This document shows, one piece after another, positions 19,571 through 27,444 of a stretch of 64,000 nucleotides of DNA. The stretch covers positions 62,001 through 126,000 of the forward strand of contig NZ_JAGGLR010000013.1 in NCBI RefSeq assembly GCF_017874715.1. Direction: 5' to 3'. Every line of letters begins with the position of its first letter. The first letter of the stretch is position 1. The notes under the pieces were generated by a model. The model saw nothing but the letters and a program-made list of their open reading frames with translations, had not been told where the DNA came from and made no database searches. This DNA comes from Streptomyces iranensis (lineage in GTDB: Bacteria; Actinomycetota; Actinomycetes; Streptomycetales; Streptomycetaceae). Both the position numbers and the translations under genes were made by a program.

Positions 19571-19717
19571 CGCCCGCGCTTTGAGGGGCACGGGGCTGTA
19601 TCGGTGTGCGGCTCCGCCGGGGCTGTATCGGTGTGCGGGCTACGCCGCGTGGGCGACCGGCCACGACGGCGCCGTGGACGGTCGACGGCGGGTCGGGGCA
19701 CTTCCAGCGGATCGCTT
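19571..19717 (+). repeat. Dispersed 3'-flank element, copy C
   Basis: This copy follows the response regulator stop codon directly. It differs from A and B by an internal duplication: the ggggctgtatcggtgtgcgg block occurs twice (about 19594 and 19618), and it ends with cacttccagcggatcgct. The leading hairpin is degraded. Confidence 0.65.
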
Positions 19718-19726
19718 ACGGGGTGT

Positions 19727-19765
19727 CCGGCGGGCCACGCGGCGGAGCCGTGTGTCGATGCTGCG
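19727..19765 (-). repeat. Inverted partial copy of the dispersed element
   Basis: Read on the minus strand this stretch contains agcatcg, then cggctccgccgcgtgg, then cccgccgg. It aligns with a plus-strand copy at about 27257-27296 and shares the cggctccgccgcg core with copies A to C. It lies tail to tail with copy C between two convergent genes. Confidence 0.5.
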
Positions 19766-19820
19766 GGAACGGGCGGGGAGGGAGCAGCCCGCCGCAAGCG
19801 TCAGGATCCGTCGGACACCC

Positions 19821-20657
19821 TCAGTTCAGCATCGCGCGGGCGGCGCGGGCCTGGCGGCGTATCGTCTCGGCGGCGTCGGGCTTCACCGCCGCCACGACCT
19901 CCGCGTAGTCCTCCAGCTCCTTGGCGCCGGTCAGGAACTCGCCCCGCTCCACGAGGAGTTTCGCCCGCTCGTAGCGCAGCTCGGCCGGATGGCTGGGCAG
20001 CAGCAGGGACAGCTCCAGCGCCCAGAGCCGGACATCGGTGCGCTCGGGGCGGGCGGACGCCCAGGCGCGGATGTTGTTGAGGATCCGCAGCACGATGTCC
20101 AGCGGCCCGGCCGGGGTCAGCATCGACGGCGAGAGCGGGGCGCCGGTGGCCCCCGACACCAGCGTCGCCGCGTCCTCGGCGGACAGCGGCCGCCCGCCGT
20201 GACACGGATCGGCCAGCACATGGCCGCCGTAAGGATCCCCGAAGCCGACCACGAAGTGGCCCGGCAGCCCCACCCCGTACACCGGCGCGCCCGCCCGCCG
20301 TGCCACCTCCATCCACACCACGGACAGCAGGATCGGCAGCCCGCGGCGGCGCCGCAGCACCTGGTGGAGGAGCGAGGACCCCAGCCGCCGGTAGTCGGCC
20401 GGGCCGCCCCGGAAGCCATGGCGCTCACCGAGCAGGCGGGCCAGCGCGGCGGCCCAGTCCTCGGGGCCGCCGGGGGAGAAGGGGAGCTGACCGGCCAGCT
20501 GGTCCAGCTCGATCTGCGCTTCGTCGATTCCGGTCTCGTCCAGGCCGGGGTCGGCCTCCATGCCGACCAGCAGGCACAGCAGCGCCAGATCGGGGCGCTC
20601 TTCGCGGGCCGCGTCGGCGAACCAGCGGCGGCGGGAGACGTCGTTCATCCGTGGCAT
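19821..20657 (-). CDS. SirB1-type transglutaminase-like protein with C-terminal TPR-like helices
   Basis: The 278-aa protein matches the Transglut_core2/SirB1 family: RRGLPILLSVVWMEVARR, then GLPGHFVVGF with the conserved His, then HVLADPCHGG. The Cys of a classical transglutaminase triad is not obvious, so enzyme activity is uncertain. The C-terminal third, rich in Ala and Leu, resembles TPR helices (LRYERAKLLVERGEFLTGAKELEDYAE in part). ATG 20657 has GAGG five bases upstream; ATG 20648 is in frame. It lies downstream of the acetyltransferase gene in the same direction. Confidence 0.8.
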   Translation of the reverse strand: MPRMNDVSRRRWFADAAREERPDLALLCLLVGMEADPGLDETGIDEAQIELDQLAGQLPFSPGGPEDWAAALARLLGERHGFRGGPADYRRLGSSLLHQVLRRRRGLPILLSVVWMEVARRAGAPVYGVGLPGHFVVGFGDPYGGHVLADPCHGGRPLSAEDAATLVSGATGAPLSPSMLTPAGPLDIVLRILNNIRAWASARPERTDVRLWALELSLLLPSHPAELRYERAKLLVERGEFLTGAKELEDYAEVVAAVKPDAAETIRRQARAARAMLN

Positions 20658-20675
20658 AGCCGCCTCGTACCCTGC

Positions 20676-21692
20676 TCAGCGCGGATCCTCCCCGGACGCG
20701 CGCCAGTGATGATAGCTGTGGTGAACGGTGAAGCCCATGCCCTCGTAGAGGGCGTGCGCCCCGCCATTGTCCGTCTCCACCTGGAGATACGCGGCCGAGG
20801 CGCCCTCGTCGAGCGCCTTGCGGGCCAGCGCCGTCATCACGGCCTTGGCCAGGCCCTGGCGCCGCCGCTCCGGGGCGACCTCCACGGCGGTGAACCCGGC
20901 CCAGCGGCCGTCCACCACACAGCGCCCGATCGCGGCCGGGGCGCCGCCCCCTTCCGCCGCTATGGTCGCGAACCACACCGACGGGCCGCCCGACAGCACC
21001 TTCCGCGCCTCGGGCGAGGGCTCGCCGGAGGACCGCTGGTAGCGGGTCAGCCAGGCGTCGTCGAGCCGGCCGGAGAGCGTCACCGCCGAGGTGTCGGCGT
21101 CCAGGTCCCCGATGGGGGCGAGCGCCGCGACCTCCATCCGCGAGGAGACCTCCCGTATCCAGCCGCGGCTCTCCAGCTCCGCCGCGAGCAGCTCCTGGGT
21201 GCCCTCGGCGCCCGCGCTGACCTGGATGTACGCGGGCAGCTCCCGGGCCGCGTACCATTCGGTCACCCGGCGCAGCGCCGCGTCGAGCCCCATCCCGGGG
21301 TCGCCGAGGGGCAGCACCGAATTGGCGCGCCGGGTGAATCCGCCGGAGGCGCGCAGCGTCCACTCGCCCAGTGGTTCGCTGGTCACCGGCGGCCAGGCGC
21401 GGGCGGCGACCCGGTCCAGCTCGGGCGCGCTCGTCGCGGGGCCGCGGCGGCGGGCCGGAGCGGCGGGCACCACCTTCCCCGCCACCAGGGACGACTCGGC
21501 GATCCGCACCGGCTCACCGGTACGCCGGGTGATGGAGAGCGTGCCCTCGGTCCACGATGTGAGAACCCCGACCACGTCGGTGAAGGTGGCGCCGGGCTCA
21601 CGATCTTCGGTCACAAGCCTGACCGAGACGCGTTTTCCCACGTCATCCGGGGTGATCCGGACTTCGAGACGTCCGCCAGTGGTGAAATCCAC
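20676..21692 (-). CDS. GNAT family N-acetyltransferase with N-terminal extension
   Basis: The 338-aa protein has an N-terminal domain (about residues 1-75) that looks like a small beta-barrel (GKRVSVRLVTEDREPG, LTSWTEGTLSITRRTGEPV). A second half has a complete GNAT fold with VEVAPERRRQGLAKAVMTAL and YLQVETDNGGAHALYEGMGFTVHHSYHHW (cited in part), the classical acetyl-CoA and alpha-4/beta-6 motifs. It begins at GTG, divergent from the ferredoxin gene 115 bp away, and ends 18 bp before the SirB1-type gene. The substrate is unknown. Confidence 0.88.
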   Translation of the reverse strand: MDFTTGGRLEVRITPDDVGKRVSVRLVTEDREPGATFTDVVGVLTSWTEGTLSITRRTGEPVRIAESSLVAGKVVPAAPARRRGPATSAPELDRVAARAWPPVTSEPLGEWTLRASGGFTRRANSVLPLGDPGMGLDAALRRVTEWYAARELPAYIQVSAGAEGTQELLAAELESRGWIREVSSRMEVAALAPIGDLDADTSAVTLSGRLDDAWLTRYQRSSGEPSPEARKVLSGGPSVWFATIAAEGGGAPAAIGRCVVDGRWAGFTAVEVAPERRRQGLAKAVMTALARKALDEGASAAYLQVETDNGGAHALYEGMGFTVHHSYHHWRASGEDPR

Positions 21693-21806
21693 AGCTCTGT
21701 CAGCCCCTCATGTGCGTTCGGTGCCCAAGAACGGAGATACTAGGTGCGGGCATCGACGACGCCGCGCTCCCGCGCGATAGCAGCCCTAACGAGGAGGAAC
21801 GACAGC

Positions 21807-22133
21807 GTGACCTACGTCATCGCGCAGCCTTGTGTCGACCTGAAGGACAAGGCGTGCATCGAGGAGTGCCCCGTCGACTGTATCTACGAGGGCCAGCGGT
21901 CCTTGTACATCCACCCGGACGAATGCGTCGACTGCGGGGCCTGTGAGCCGGTCTGCCCGGTCGAGGCGATCTTCTACGAGGACGACACTCCCGAGGAGTG
22001 GAAGGACTACTACAAGGCGAACGTCGAGTTCTTCGACGAGCTCGGTTCGCCCGGTGGCGCGAGCAAGCTCGGCCTGATCGAGCGGGACCACCCCTTCATC
22101 GCCGCGCTTCCGCCGCAGGAGCACGACGAGTAA
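21807..22133 (+). CDS. fdxA: Seven-iron ferredoxin (3Fe-4S, 4Fe-4S)
   Basis: This 108-aa electron carrier has the actinobacterial FdxA pattern. Cys9, Cys17 and Cys50 would bind the 3Fe-4S cluster, and Cys21, Cys40, Cys43 and Cys46 the 4Fe-4S cluster (motifs CIEECPVDC and CVDCGACEPVCP). GTG 21807 follows a strong ribosome site (GAGGAGG). Cytoplasmic low-potential electron transfer, for example to cytochromes P450, is the known family role. It is followed by dapC, the order also seen in mycobacteria (Rv1177-Rv1178, recall). Confidence 0.96.
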   Translation: MTYVIAQPCVDLKDKACIEECPVDCIYEGQRSLYIHPDECVDCGACEPVCPVEAIFYEDDTPEEWKDYYKANVEFFDELGSPGGASKLGLIERDHPFIAALPPQEHDE

Positions 22134-22169
22134 ACCCCTGCCCCGGCGCCATCGCCCGGAAGCAGTCGG

Positions 22170-22202
22170 CGGTCCCGTATGGCCTTGTGGCCTGCGGGAC
22201 CG
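22170..22202 (+). terminator. Hairpin after fdxA
   Basis: The arms cggtcccg and cgggaccg (22170-22177 and 22195-22202) enclose a smaller ggcc-ttgt-ggcc stem. It lies 36 bp after the fdxA stop and probably ends that transcript. Confidence 0.65.
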
Positions 22203-22285
22203 GGCTGTTTCCCGGGCCTCGTCGGCGCTCCGCGGCTCTCCCGGGCCCCTCGGCCCGGACAGTTCCGAAGAAAGCGAGCCACCCC

Positions 22286-23407
22286 GTGCCACCCGTCTCC
22301 GCCCGCCTCCCGGTCTTCCCCTGGGACCGGCTCGAACCGTACAAGGCGACCGCCGCGGCCCACCCCGACGGCATTGTCGACCTCTCGGTGGGCACCCCCG
22401 TCGACCCGGTTCCCGAGCTGATCCGCGCGGCGCTCGCCGATGCCTCGGACAGCCCCGGCTATCCGACCGTCTGGGGCACGGCCGCGCTGCGTGACGCCCT
22501 CACCGGCTGGGTGGAGCGGCGGCTGGGCGCGGCCGGGGTGACCCACACCCAGGTGCTGCCGGTGGTCGGCTCCAAGGAGCTGGTGGCCTCGCTGCCGACG
22601 CAGCTGGGTCTGGGCCCCGGCGACCGGGTCGCCTTCCCGCGGCTCGCCTACCCGACGTACGAGGTGGGCGTGCGGCTGGCGGGCGCCGAGCCGGTGCCGT
22701 ACGACACGCGGACATTCGCGGCCGGCGCCGCGGGTACGGAGCTCGACCCGGCCGGGCTGAAGCTGCTGTGGCTCAACTCCCCGTCCAACCCCACCGGCCA
22801 GGTGCTGTCCAGGGACGAGCTGCGCACCGCGGTCGCCTGGGCCCGTGCCCACGGGGTGCTGGTGGTCAGCGACGAGTGCTATCTGGAGCTGGGCTGGGAG
22901 GCCGACCCGGTCTCCGTGCTCCACCCGGAGATCTCCGGCGGCTCCTTCGAGGGGCTGGTGGCGGTCCACTCGCTCTCCAAGCGGTCCAATCTGGCGGGCT
23001 ACCGGGCGGCCTTCCTCGCCGGTGACGAGACGGTGCTGGGCGAGCTGCTGAAGATCCGCAAGCACGGCGGGATGATGGTCCCCGCACCGGTGCAGGCCGC
23101 CACGGTCGCGGCGCTCGGTGACGACAAGCACGTGACGGAGCAGCGCGAGCGCTACGAGCGGCGCCGGGCCGCGCTGCGGTCGGCGCTGGCGGGCCACGGC
23201 TTCCGCATCGAGCACAGCGAGGCGTCGCTGTACCTGTGGGCGACGCGGGACGAGCCCTGCTGGGACACCGTGGGCGCCCTCGCCGAGCTGGGCATCCTGG
23301 TGGCCCCGGGCGAGTTCTACGGCGTGGCGGGGGAGCGGCACGTCCGGGTCGCGTTCACGGCGACCGACGAGCGGGTGGAGGCGGCGGTCCGCCGACTGGC
23401 GGGCTGA
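22286..23407 (+). CDS. dapC: Succinyldiaminopimelate transaminase DapC
   Basis: This class I/II aminotransferase (373 aa) uses pyridoxal phosphate to make N-succinyl-LL-diaminopimelate in lysine and peptidoglycan precursor synthesis. Seen motifs are SVGTPVDPVP, the substrate loop NSPSNPTGQVL, VVSDECYLELGW and the PLP-lysine region SLSKRSNLAGYRAAF. Its place between fdxA and dapE supports the DapC assignment, though some relatives act on other amino acids. GTG 22286 is the first start that leaves the usual N-terminus (ARLPVFPWDRLEPYK); the ribosome site is weak. The stop codon lies in a tandem repeat. Confidence 0.88.
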   Translation: MPPVSARLPVFPWDRLEPYKATAAAHPDGIVDLSVGTPVDPVPELIRAALADASDSPGYPTVWGTAALRDALTGWVERRLGAAGVTHTQVLPVVGSKELVASLPTQLGLGPGDRVAFPRLAYPTYEVGVRLAGAEPVPYDTRTFAAGAAGTELDPAGLKLLWLNSPSNPTGQVLSRDELRTAVAWARAHGVLVVSDECYLELGWEADPVSVLHPEISGGSFEGLVAVHSLSKRSNLAGYRAAFLAGDETVLGELLKIRKHGGMMVPAPVQAATVAALGDDKHVTEQRERYERRRAALRSALAGHGFRIEHSEASLYLWATRDEPCWDTVGALAELGILVAPGEFYGVAGERHVRVAFTATDERVEAAVRRLAG

Positions 23408-23479
23408 GAACCCGAACCGGATGCTTGCCGCGGGCTGAGAACCGGATGCTTGTCGCGGGCTGAGAACCGGAAGCCCGCC
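23399..23479 (+). repeat. Tandem repeat spanning the dapC stop codon
   Basis: Three copies: 23399-23429 (31 bp, with a six-base insertion), 23430-23454 (25 bp) and 23455-23479 (25 bp). The shared unit begins gcgggctgagaaccgga, and the TGA in the first copy is the dapC stop codon, so the gene end itself is triplicated. Confidence 0.85.
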
Positions 23480-23497
23480 GCGGGCCGATGGACCCGA

Positions 23498-23533
23498 AGG
23501 GGCCCGGGGAGTACGAGAACTCCCCGGGCCCCT
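23498..23533. terminator. Bidirectional terminator between dapC and a secreted protein gene
   Basis: Perfect 15-bp stem (aggggcccggggagt and complement) with loop acgaga, midway between two convergent genes. Confidence 0.88.
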
Positions 23534-23553
23534 GCGTACGTCCGGGCCGACGA

Positions 23554-24165
23554 TCAGCCGAGCAGCGGCAGGCCCTTGATCGGCAGACCCTTGACCGGGA
23601 GGTCCGGGCTCTGCGGGGCGCTGGGCGCGGGGGCCTGCGGGGCGGCCGCCGGGGCAGCCGGGGCGGGCCGCGCGGGCCGCACCGCCTTGCCCTTGGCGTG
23701 GGCGCCGCCCTTGCCCTTCCCGTGCCCGAGGGCCCGGGTCTCGCCCTTACCGGCGGCCTTGGCGTGGGCGGCCCTGGCCGGGGCGCTCTTGGCGGCCTTG
23801 TGGGACTTGGCGGCCTTCACGCCCTTGGCAGGCTTCCCGGGCTTCGCGGGGTTGGCGGGCTTCGCGGGCTTGGCGGGCTTGGCCGGGGTCACGTTCGCCG
23901 GGGCGGCCCTGCCGGGCAGGATCCCCTTGACGGTCCCGCCGGCCTTGCCGCTGACTTCACCCGCCGTGCTCCCGACCTGTTGCGAGGCGACGTCGGCGAC
24001 CTCACCGACCGAGGCGGCGTCCAGCGAGGACAGCCCCAGGTTGGAGGCCTGCGGCTGGGCCGGCTCCGCCGCACTCGCGGCGCCGGCGGCGCCGACGACG
24101 GGAGCCGCGCTCGCCGCGACCAGTAGCGCCGCGCGGGCGATCCGACGGGTGAGAGGGAGGGACAT
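23554..24165 (-). CDS. Secreted Ala/Pro/Lys-rich protein
   Basis: The 203-aa product starts with a clear Sec signal peptide (basic LTRRIARAA, then a hydrophobic run, cleavage near ASAAEPAQ). The mature part is a short acidic region with VGEVADVASQQVGSTAGEV, then a long Ala/Pro/Lys stretch with repeated AKPAKPAKPANPAKPGKPAKG units, reminiscent of lectin-like or cell-wall-binding basic tails. The ATG has AGGAG five bases upstream. It is not a recognised enzyme; a basic polymer-binding role is only a guess. It starts 198 bp upstream of the convergent terminator with dapC. Confidence 0.7.
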   Translation of the reverse strand: MSLPLTRRIARAALLVAASAAPVVGAAGAASAAEPAQPQASNLGLSSLDAASVGEVADVASQQVGSTAGEVSGKAGGTVKGILPGRAAPANVTPAKPAKPAKPANPAKPGKPAKGVKAAKSHKAAKSAPARAAHAKAAGKGETRALGHGKGKGGAHAKGKAVRPARPAPAAPAAAPQAPAPSAPQSPDLPVKGLPIKGLPLLG

Positions 24166-24379
24166 GGTGCTCCTTTGACGAGGGGACATTTGGCGTCTGT
24201 GTCCGGCGATTCGGACGCTGTGAATACCGCGTGAACCTCGCGAAGGTTGCGGTGCCCCAAGGCAAAGAGTTGGTAATGCGTCGCATTATCCGTTTCTGCG
24301 CGTAATACGTCCGGCCCATTCCGCCGTACGTGCCACGCAATCCACTGTCAGCCGCTCTGAACTGCGGTGATCCCATGCG

Positions 24380-25300
24380 CTATCGCATGGTGTCGATCCG
24401 TACTTCCGCCCCGGAAATCCCCTTGGCCGGACGCCAACCCGCCCCGGAATTCCGCGCGTTCCATTCGTGCTCGCCATAAGAGACACGTTCGATGCGCAAC
24501 TCGTCCGAGTGGGCCACCGCCCAGTGCGCGATCTCCCAGCCGCGCTGCCCGGCGCGTCCCGGGGCCGTCGCCTTGGGCACCGGAACCAGCACCGTGTGCG
24601 GCGAAGGGGCGGCCTGCTGACCGCCGCCGTGCCCGGCCAGGGCCGGCCGCGCCTCCGTCTCCGGGCCGAACTCCCGCTTCAGCGCGGCCCGTACGCGCAC
24701 CGGATCGCCCGCCTCGCCGTCGTCCGGCGGCCCCGGGCAGCTGAGGGCCGCGCCGGAGCGACCGGTGAGGGCGCCGGTCAGCACCACCGCTTCGGTCTCG
24801 TGCTTCGCGTACGCCTGCGGGAAGCCGCTGCGCTGCACCCGCTGCGCCGCCACCGTCAGCGGCAGCCGCGAATAGCCGGGCATCCGCACCAGGTCGTCGT
24901 AGAACTGCCCGGTGGCGTAGACCGGATCGCGGATCTGCCGCACACTTCCCCAGCCCTGGGAGGGGCGTTGCTGGAACAGCCCCTGTGAATCCCGGTCGCC
25001 GTGGCGGATGTTGCGCAGCCCCGACTCCTGGAGGGCGGTGGCCAGCGCGATGGTGACGGCCCGCTCGGGCAGTCCGCGGGAGGCGGCCACGGCTTCGACC
25101 GTGGCGGCGTTCACGGTCTGTTCGGGAGAGAGCCGCACCTGGACGCCGCCCGCCCGTACGACACAGCGCGGCGGTCCCACACCGCCCGTCACCAGCTGCG
25201 CCGCCAGATATCCGGCCAGGCCCAGCAGTACGGCACAGGCGACCGCGGCCCGCAGCAGACGGGCGCGGTGGGAGAAGACGGACAGGGGCACGGGCCACAC
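24380..25300 (-). CDS. Membrane-anchored lysozyme-like (lytic transglycosylase-type) protein
   Basis: The 306-aa protein has one N-terminal membrane helix (about residues 13-34). The external region has a lysozyme-like stretch: ATALQESGLRNIRHGDRDS, with the Glu after ALQ in the position of a transglycosylase catalytic Glu, then QGLFQQRPSQGWG and DPVYATGQFYDDL. This family is common in Streptomyces and often mislabelled as a heavy-metal transporter. GTG 25300 is the only start that leaves the helix intact. It is divergent from dapE. Enzyme activity is not proven from sequence. Confidence 0.72.
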   Translation of the reverse strand: MWPVPLSVFSHRARLLRAAVACAVLLGLAGYLAAQLVTGGVGPPRCVVRAGGVQVRLSPEQTVNAATVEAVAASRGLPERAVTIALATALQESGLRNIRHGDRDSQGLFQQRPSQGWGSVRQIRDPVYATGQFYDDLVRMPGYSRLPLTVAAQRVQRSGFPQAYAKHETEAVVLTGALTGRSGAALSCPGPPDDGEAGDPVRVRAALKREFGPETEARPALAGHGGGQQAAPSPHTVLVPVPKATAPGRAGQRGWEIAHWAVAHSDELRIERVSYGEHEWNARNSGAGWRPAKGISGAEVRIDTMR

Positions 25301-25434
25301 GGTACTGGAGCCTCACGCGGCCTGTTTCCGGTTCCCGGGCGCGGGGTGGGGAACGCCACGTTCGCGGCGGCGGCCGGGGGGGATGGGGCCGGGGGCCGGG
25401 GGCCAGGGGCCGCCGGGCGCGCGGGCCGACCGGC

Positions 25435-25447
25435 TAGGGTCGCGGGT
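25435..25447 (+). promoter_or_regulatory. Leaderless promoter of dapE
   Basis: TAGGGT (25435-25440) followed by seven bases and the ATG at 25448, with no ribosome site. Confidence 0.6.
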
Positions 25448-26518
25448 ATGGCACACCCAGCACTCGACCTGTCCCTGGACGCGGCCCGGCTCACCGCCCG
25501 GCTCGTCGACTTCCCCTCGGTCAGCGGTGAGGAGAAGGCGCTCACCGACGCCGTGGAGCAGGCCCTGCGGGCCCTGCCCCAGCTGACCGTCGACCGGGAC
25601 GGGGACGCCGTCGTGGCCCGCACGAACCTGGGCCGGGACGAGCGGGTCGTGCTGGCGGGCCACCTGGACACCGTGCCGATCGCCGACAACGTGCCCTCGC
25701 GCCTCGACGACGACGGCGTGCTGTGGGGCTGCGGCACCTCCGACATGAAGTCCGGCGTCGCCGTACAGCTGCGCATGGCCGCCACCGTGCCCGCGCCCAA
25801 CCGCGACCTGACCTTCGTCTTCTACGACCACGAGGAGGTCGCCGCCGAGCTCAACGGGCTGGGGCGGCTGGCCAGGAACCACCCCGAGTGGCTGGCCGGG
25901 GACTTCGCCGTGCTGCTGGAGCCCACCGACGGCAAGGTCGAGGGCGGCTGCCAGGGGACGCTGCGGGTACGGGTGAGCACCCAGGGGCGGCGCGCCCACT
26001 CCGCGCGCAGCTGGCTCGGCGAGAACGCCATCCACAAGGCCGCGCCGATCCTGGACCGGCTGGCCGGTTACGTGCCCCGGCGGGCGGAGATCGACGGGCT
26101 CACCTACCGCGAGGGCCTCAACGCCGTGACGATCGAGGGCGGCCACGCGACCAATGTCATCCCCGACTTCTGCACGGTGACGGTGAACTTCCGCTTCGCC
26201 CCGGACCGCTCCGAGGACGAGGCGCTCGCGCACGTCCGCGAGGTCTTCACCGGCTTCGAGGTCGAGCTCACCGACAGCGCGCCCGGCGCCCTGCCCGGTC
26301 TCGCCCATCCGTCGGCCGCCGCCCTCGTGGCGACGCTCGGGGTGGAGGTGGCCCCCAAGGACGCCTGGACCGACGTGGCCCGCTTCTCGGCGCTCGGCGT
26401 GCCCGCCGTGAACTACGGCCCCGGCGATCCCAAGCTGGCCCACACCCGCGAGGAGCATGTACCGGTCGCCGCCGTCCTGGAGGCCGAGGAACGACTGCGG
26501 GCCTGGCTGACCCGCTAG
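25448..26518 (+). CDS. dapE: Succinyl-diaminopimelate desuccinylase DapE
   Basis: DapE (356 aa) removes succinate from N-succinyl-LL-diaminopimelate, giving LL-diaminopimelate for peptidoglycan and lysine. It is an M20 dinuclear zinc hydrolase: LAGHLDTVPIADN (metal His, Asp), WGCGTSDMKSG (bridging Asp), YDHEEVAAE (general base Glu and metal Glu), and a dimerisation domain with GRRAHSARSWLGENAIHK in part. It works with DapC, encoded about 2 kb upstream. The start is set by the leaderless promoter. Immediately after its stop comes a 0.6-kb repeat array. Confidence 0.94.
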   Translation: MAHPALDLSLDAARLTARLVDFPSVSGEEKALTDAVEQALRALPQLTVDRDGDAVVARTNLGRDERVVLAGHLDTVPIADNVPSRLDDDGVLWGCGTSDMKSGVAVQLRMAATVPAPNRDLTFVFYDHEEVAAELNGLGRLARNHPEWLAGDFAVLLEPTDGKVEGGCQGTLRVRVSTQGRRAHSARSWLGENAIHKAAPILDRLAGYVPRRAEIDGLTYREGLNAVTIEGGHATNVIPDFCTVTVNFRFAPDRSEDEALAHVREVFTGFEVELTDSAPGALPGLAHPSAAALVATLGVEVAPKDAWTDVARFSALGVPAVNYGPGDPKLAHTREEHVPVAAVLEAEERLRAWLTR

Positions 26519-26519
26519 G

Positions 26520-27145
26520 ACGACGTCCAGCGACTCTTCCCCCTCCCCGCCCCTCCCCGAAACCGGGGCTCCGCCCCAGACCCCGGCACCGGGGCCAGAC
26601 CCCGGCCCGGGACTTCGCCCCAGACCCCGGCCCGGGACTCTGCCCCAGACCTCGGCCCGGGGTTCCGCCCCAGACCCCGAAACCGGGGCTCTGCCACTGA
26701 CTCCGGAACCGGGGCTCTGCCACTGACCCCGAAACCGGGGCTCTGCCACTGACTCCGAAACCGGGGCTCTGCCACTGACTCCGGAACCGGGGCTCTGCCA
26801 CTGACTCCGAAACCGGGGTTCTGTCCCTGACTCCGGAGCCGGGGCTGTGTCCCTGACTCCGGGCCGGGGTTCTGCCTCAGACGCCGGAGCCGGGGCTGTG
26901 CCTCAGACCCCGGAGCCGGGGCTGTGCCCCAGACCCCGGAAACCGGGGCTCCGTCCCTGACTCCGGCCCGGGGCTGTGTCCCTGACTCCGGCCCGGGGCT
27001 GTGCCCCAGACCCGGAAAGCGGGGCCCTGCTCCAGACCCCGAAACCCGGGGCTCCGCCCCAGACGCCGGGTCGGGGCGGGGCCTCTGACCCCGAAACCCG
27101 GGCTCCGCCCCTGACCCCGGGCCGGGGCTCTGTCCCTCCCCTCGG
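26520..27145. repeat. Minisatellite-like array of about 23 units of 25-27 bp
   Basis: After dapE about 23 contiguous units follow one another without spacers. A typical unit is ctccggaaccggggctctgccactga; each starts with an imperfect palindrome (ccccgg-aa-ccgggg type) and ends in ctga or caga. Neighbouring units are most alike in the middle of the array (about 26670-26830). A unit of 26 bp is not a multiple of three, so the array cannot code for a stable protein repeat. Each unit could fold as a small hairpin. Confidence 0.9.
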
Positions 27146-27296
27146 CATCGTTGTGCGGCTCCGCCGCGTGGCAGGGGGTTCGCCCCGGGTCTCGGGGGCG
27201 GGTTTCGGGGTCCAGGGGCGAAGTCCCTGGTATCGGGAAGGGGCGGGGAGGGGAAAGCATCGCTATGCGGCTCCGCCGCGTGGTCCGCCGGGGGCC
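27146..27296 (+). repeat. Two partial copies of the dispersed element after the array
   Basis: Two stretches, at about 27146-27176 and 27257-27296, contain atcg(t/c)tatgcggctccgccgcgtgg-like sequence. They match the core of copies A to C. Between them lies GC-rich sequence with no gene. The rest of the gap up to the LOG gene (27297-27444) holds its promoter region with two AGATCT sites. Confidence 0.5.
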
Positions 27297-27402
27297 CCGT
27301 GGCGGCGTCGGCGGACCGCGCACCTGTGTGATCAGCGGTTCGGTGGGTGAGCATGGCCCGGATTTCGGTTGTATGCCGTCCAAGGGGCCTACCCTGAAGC
27401 AC

Positions 27403-27425
27403 AGATCTTTGACCAGATCTTGGTC
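27403..27425 (+). promoter_or_regulatory. Possible operator upstream of the LOG gene
   Basis: Two AGATCT palindromes lie 12 bp apart (27403-27408 and 27415-27420), and the second sits inside GACCA-gatct-TGGTC (27411-27425), a 5-bp inverted repeat. The site is 20-42 bp before the GTG start. Operator function is inference. Confidence 0.35.
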
Positions 27426-27444
27426 TTGGCGAAGGGAGCACTCA

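Noticed and set aside
26520..27145. CRISPR array
   Set aside because: The units are contiguous and degenerate, with no unique spacers, and no cas genes are near.
26515..27441. Long minus-strand open frame (308 aa) through the dapE-LOG repeat array with repeated RAPVPESVAEPRF-like peptides
   Set aside because: The 26-bp unit shifts frame, so the peptide pattern is a by-product of the DNA repeat; the other frames are equally open and there is no ribosome site.
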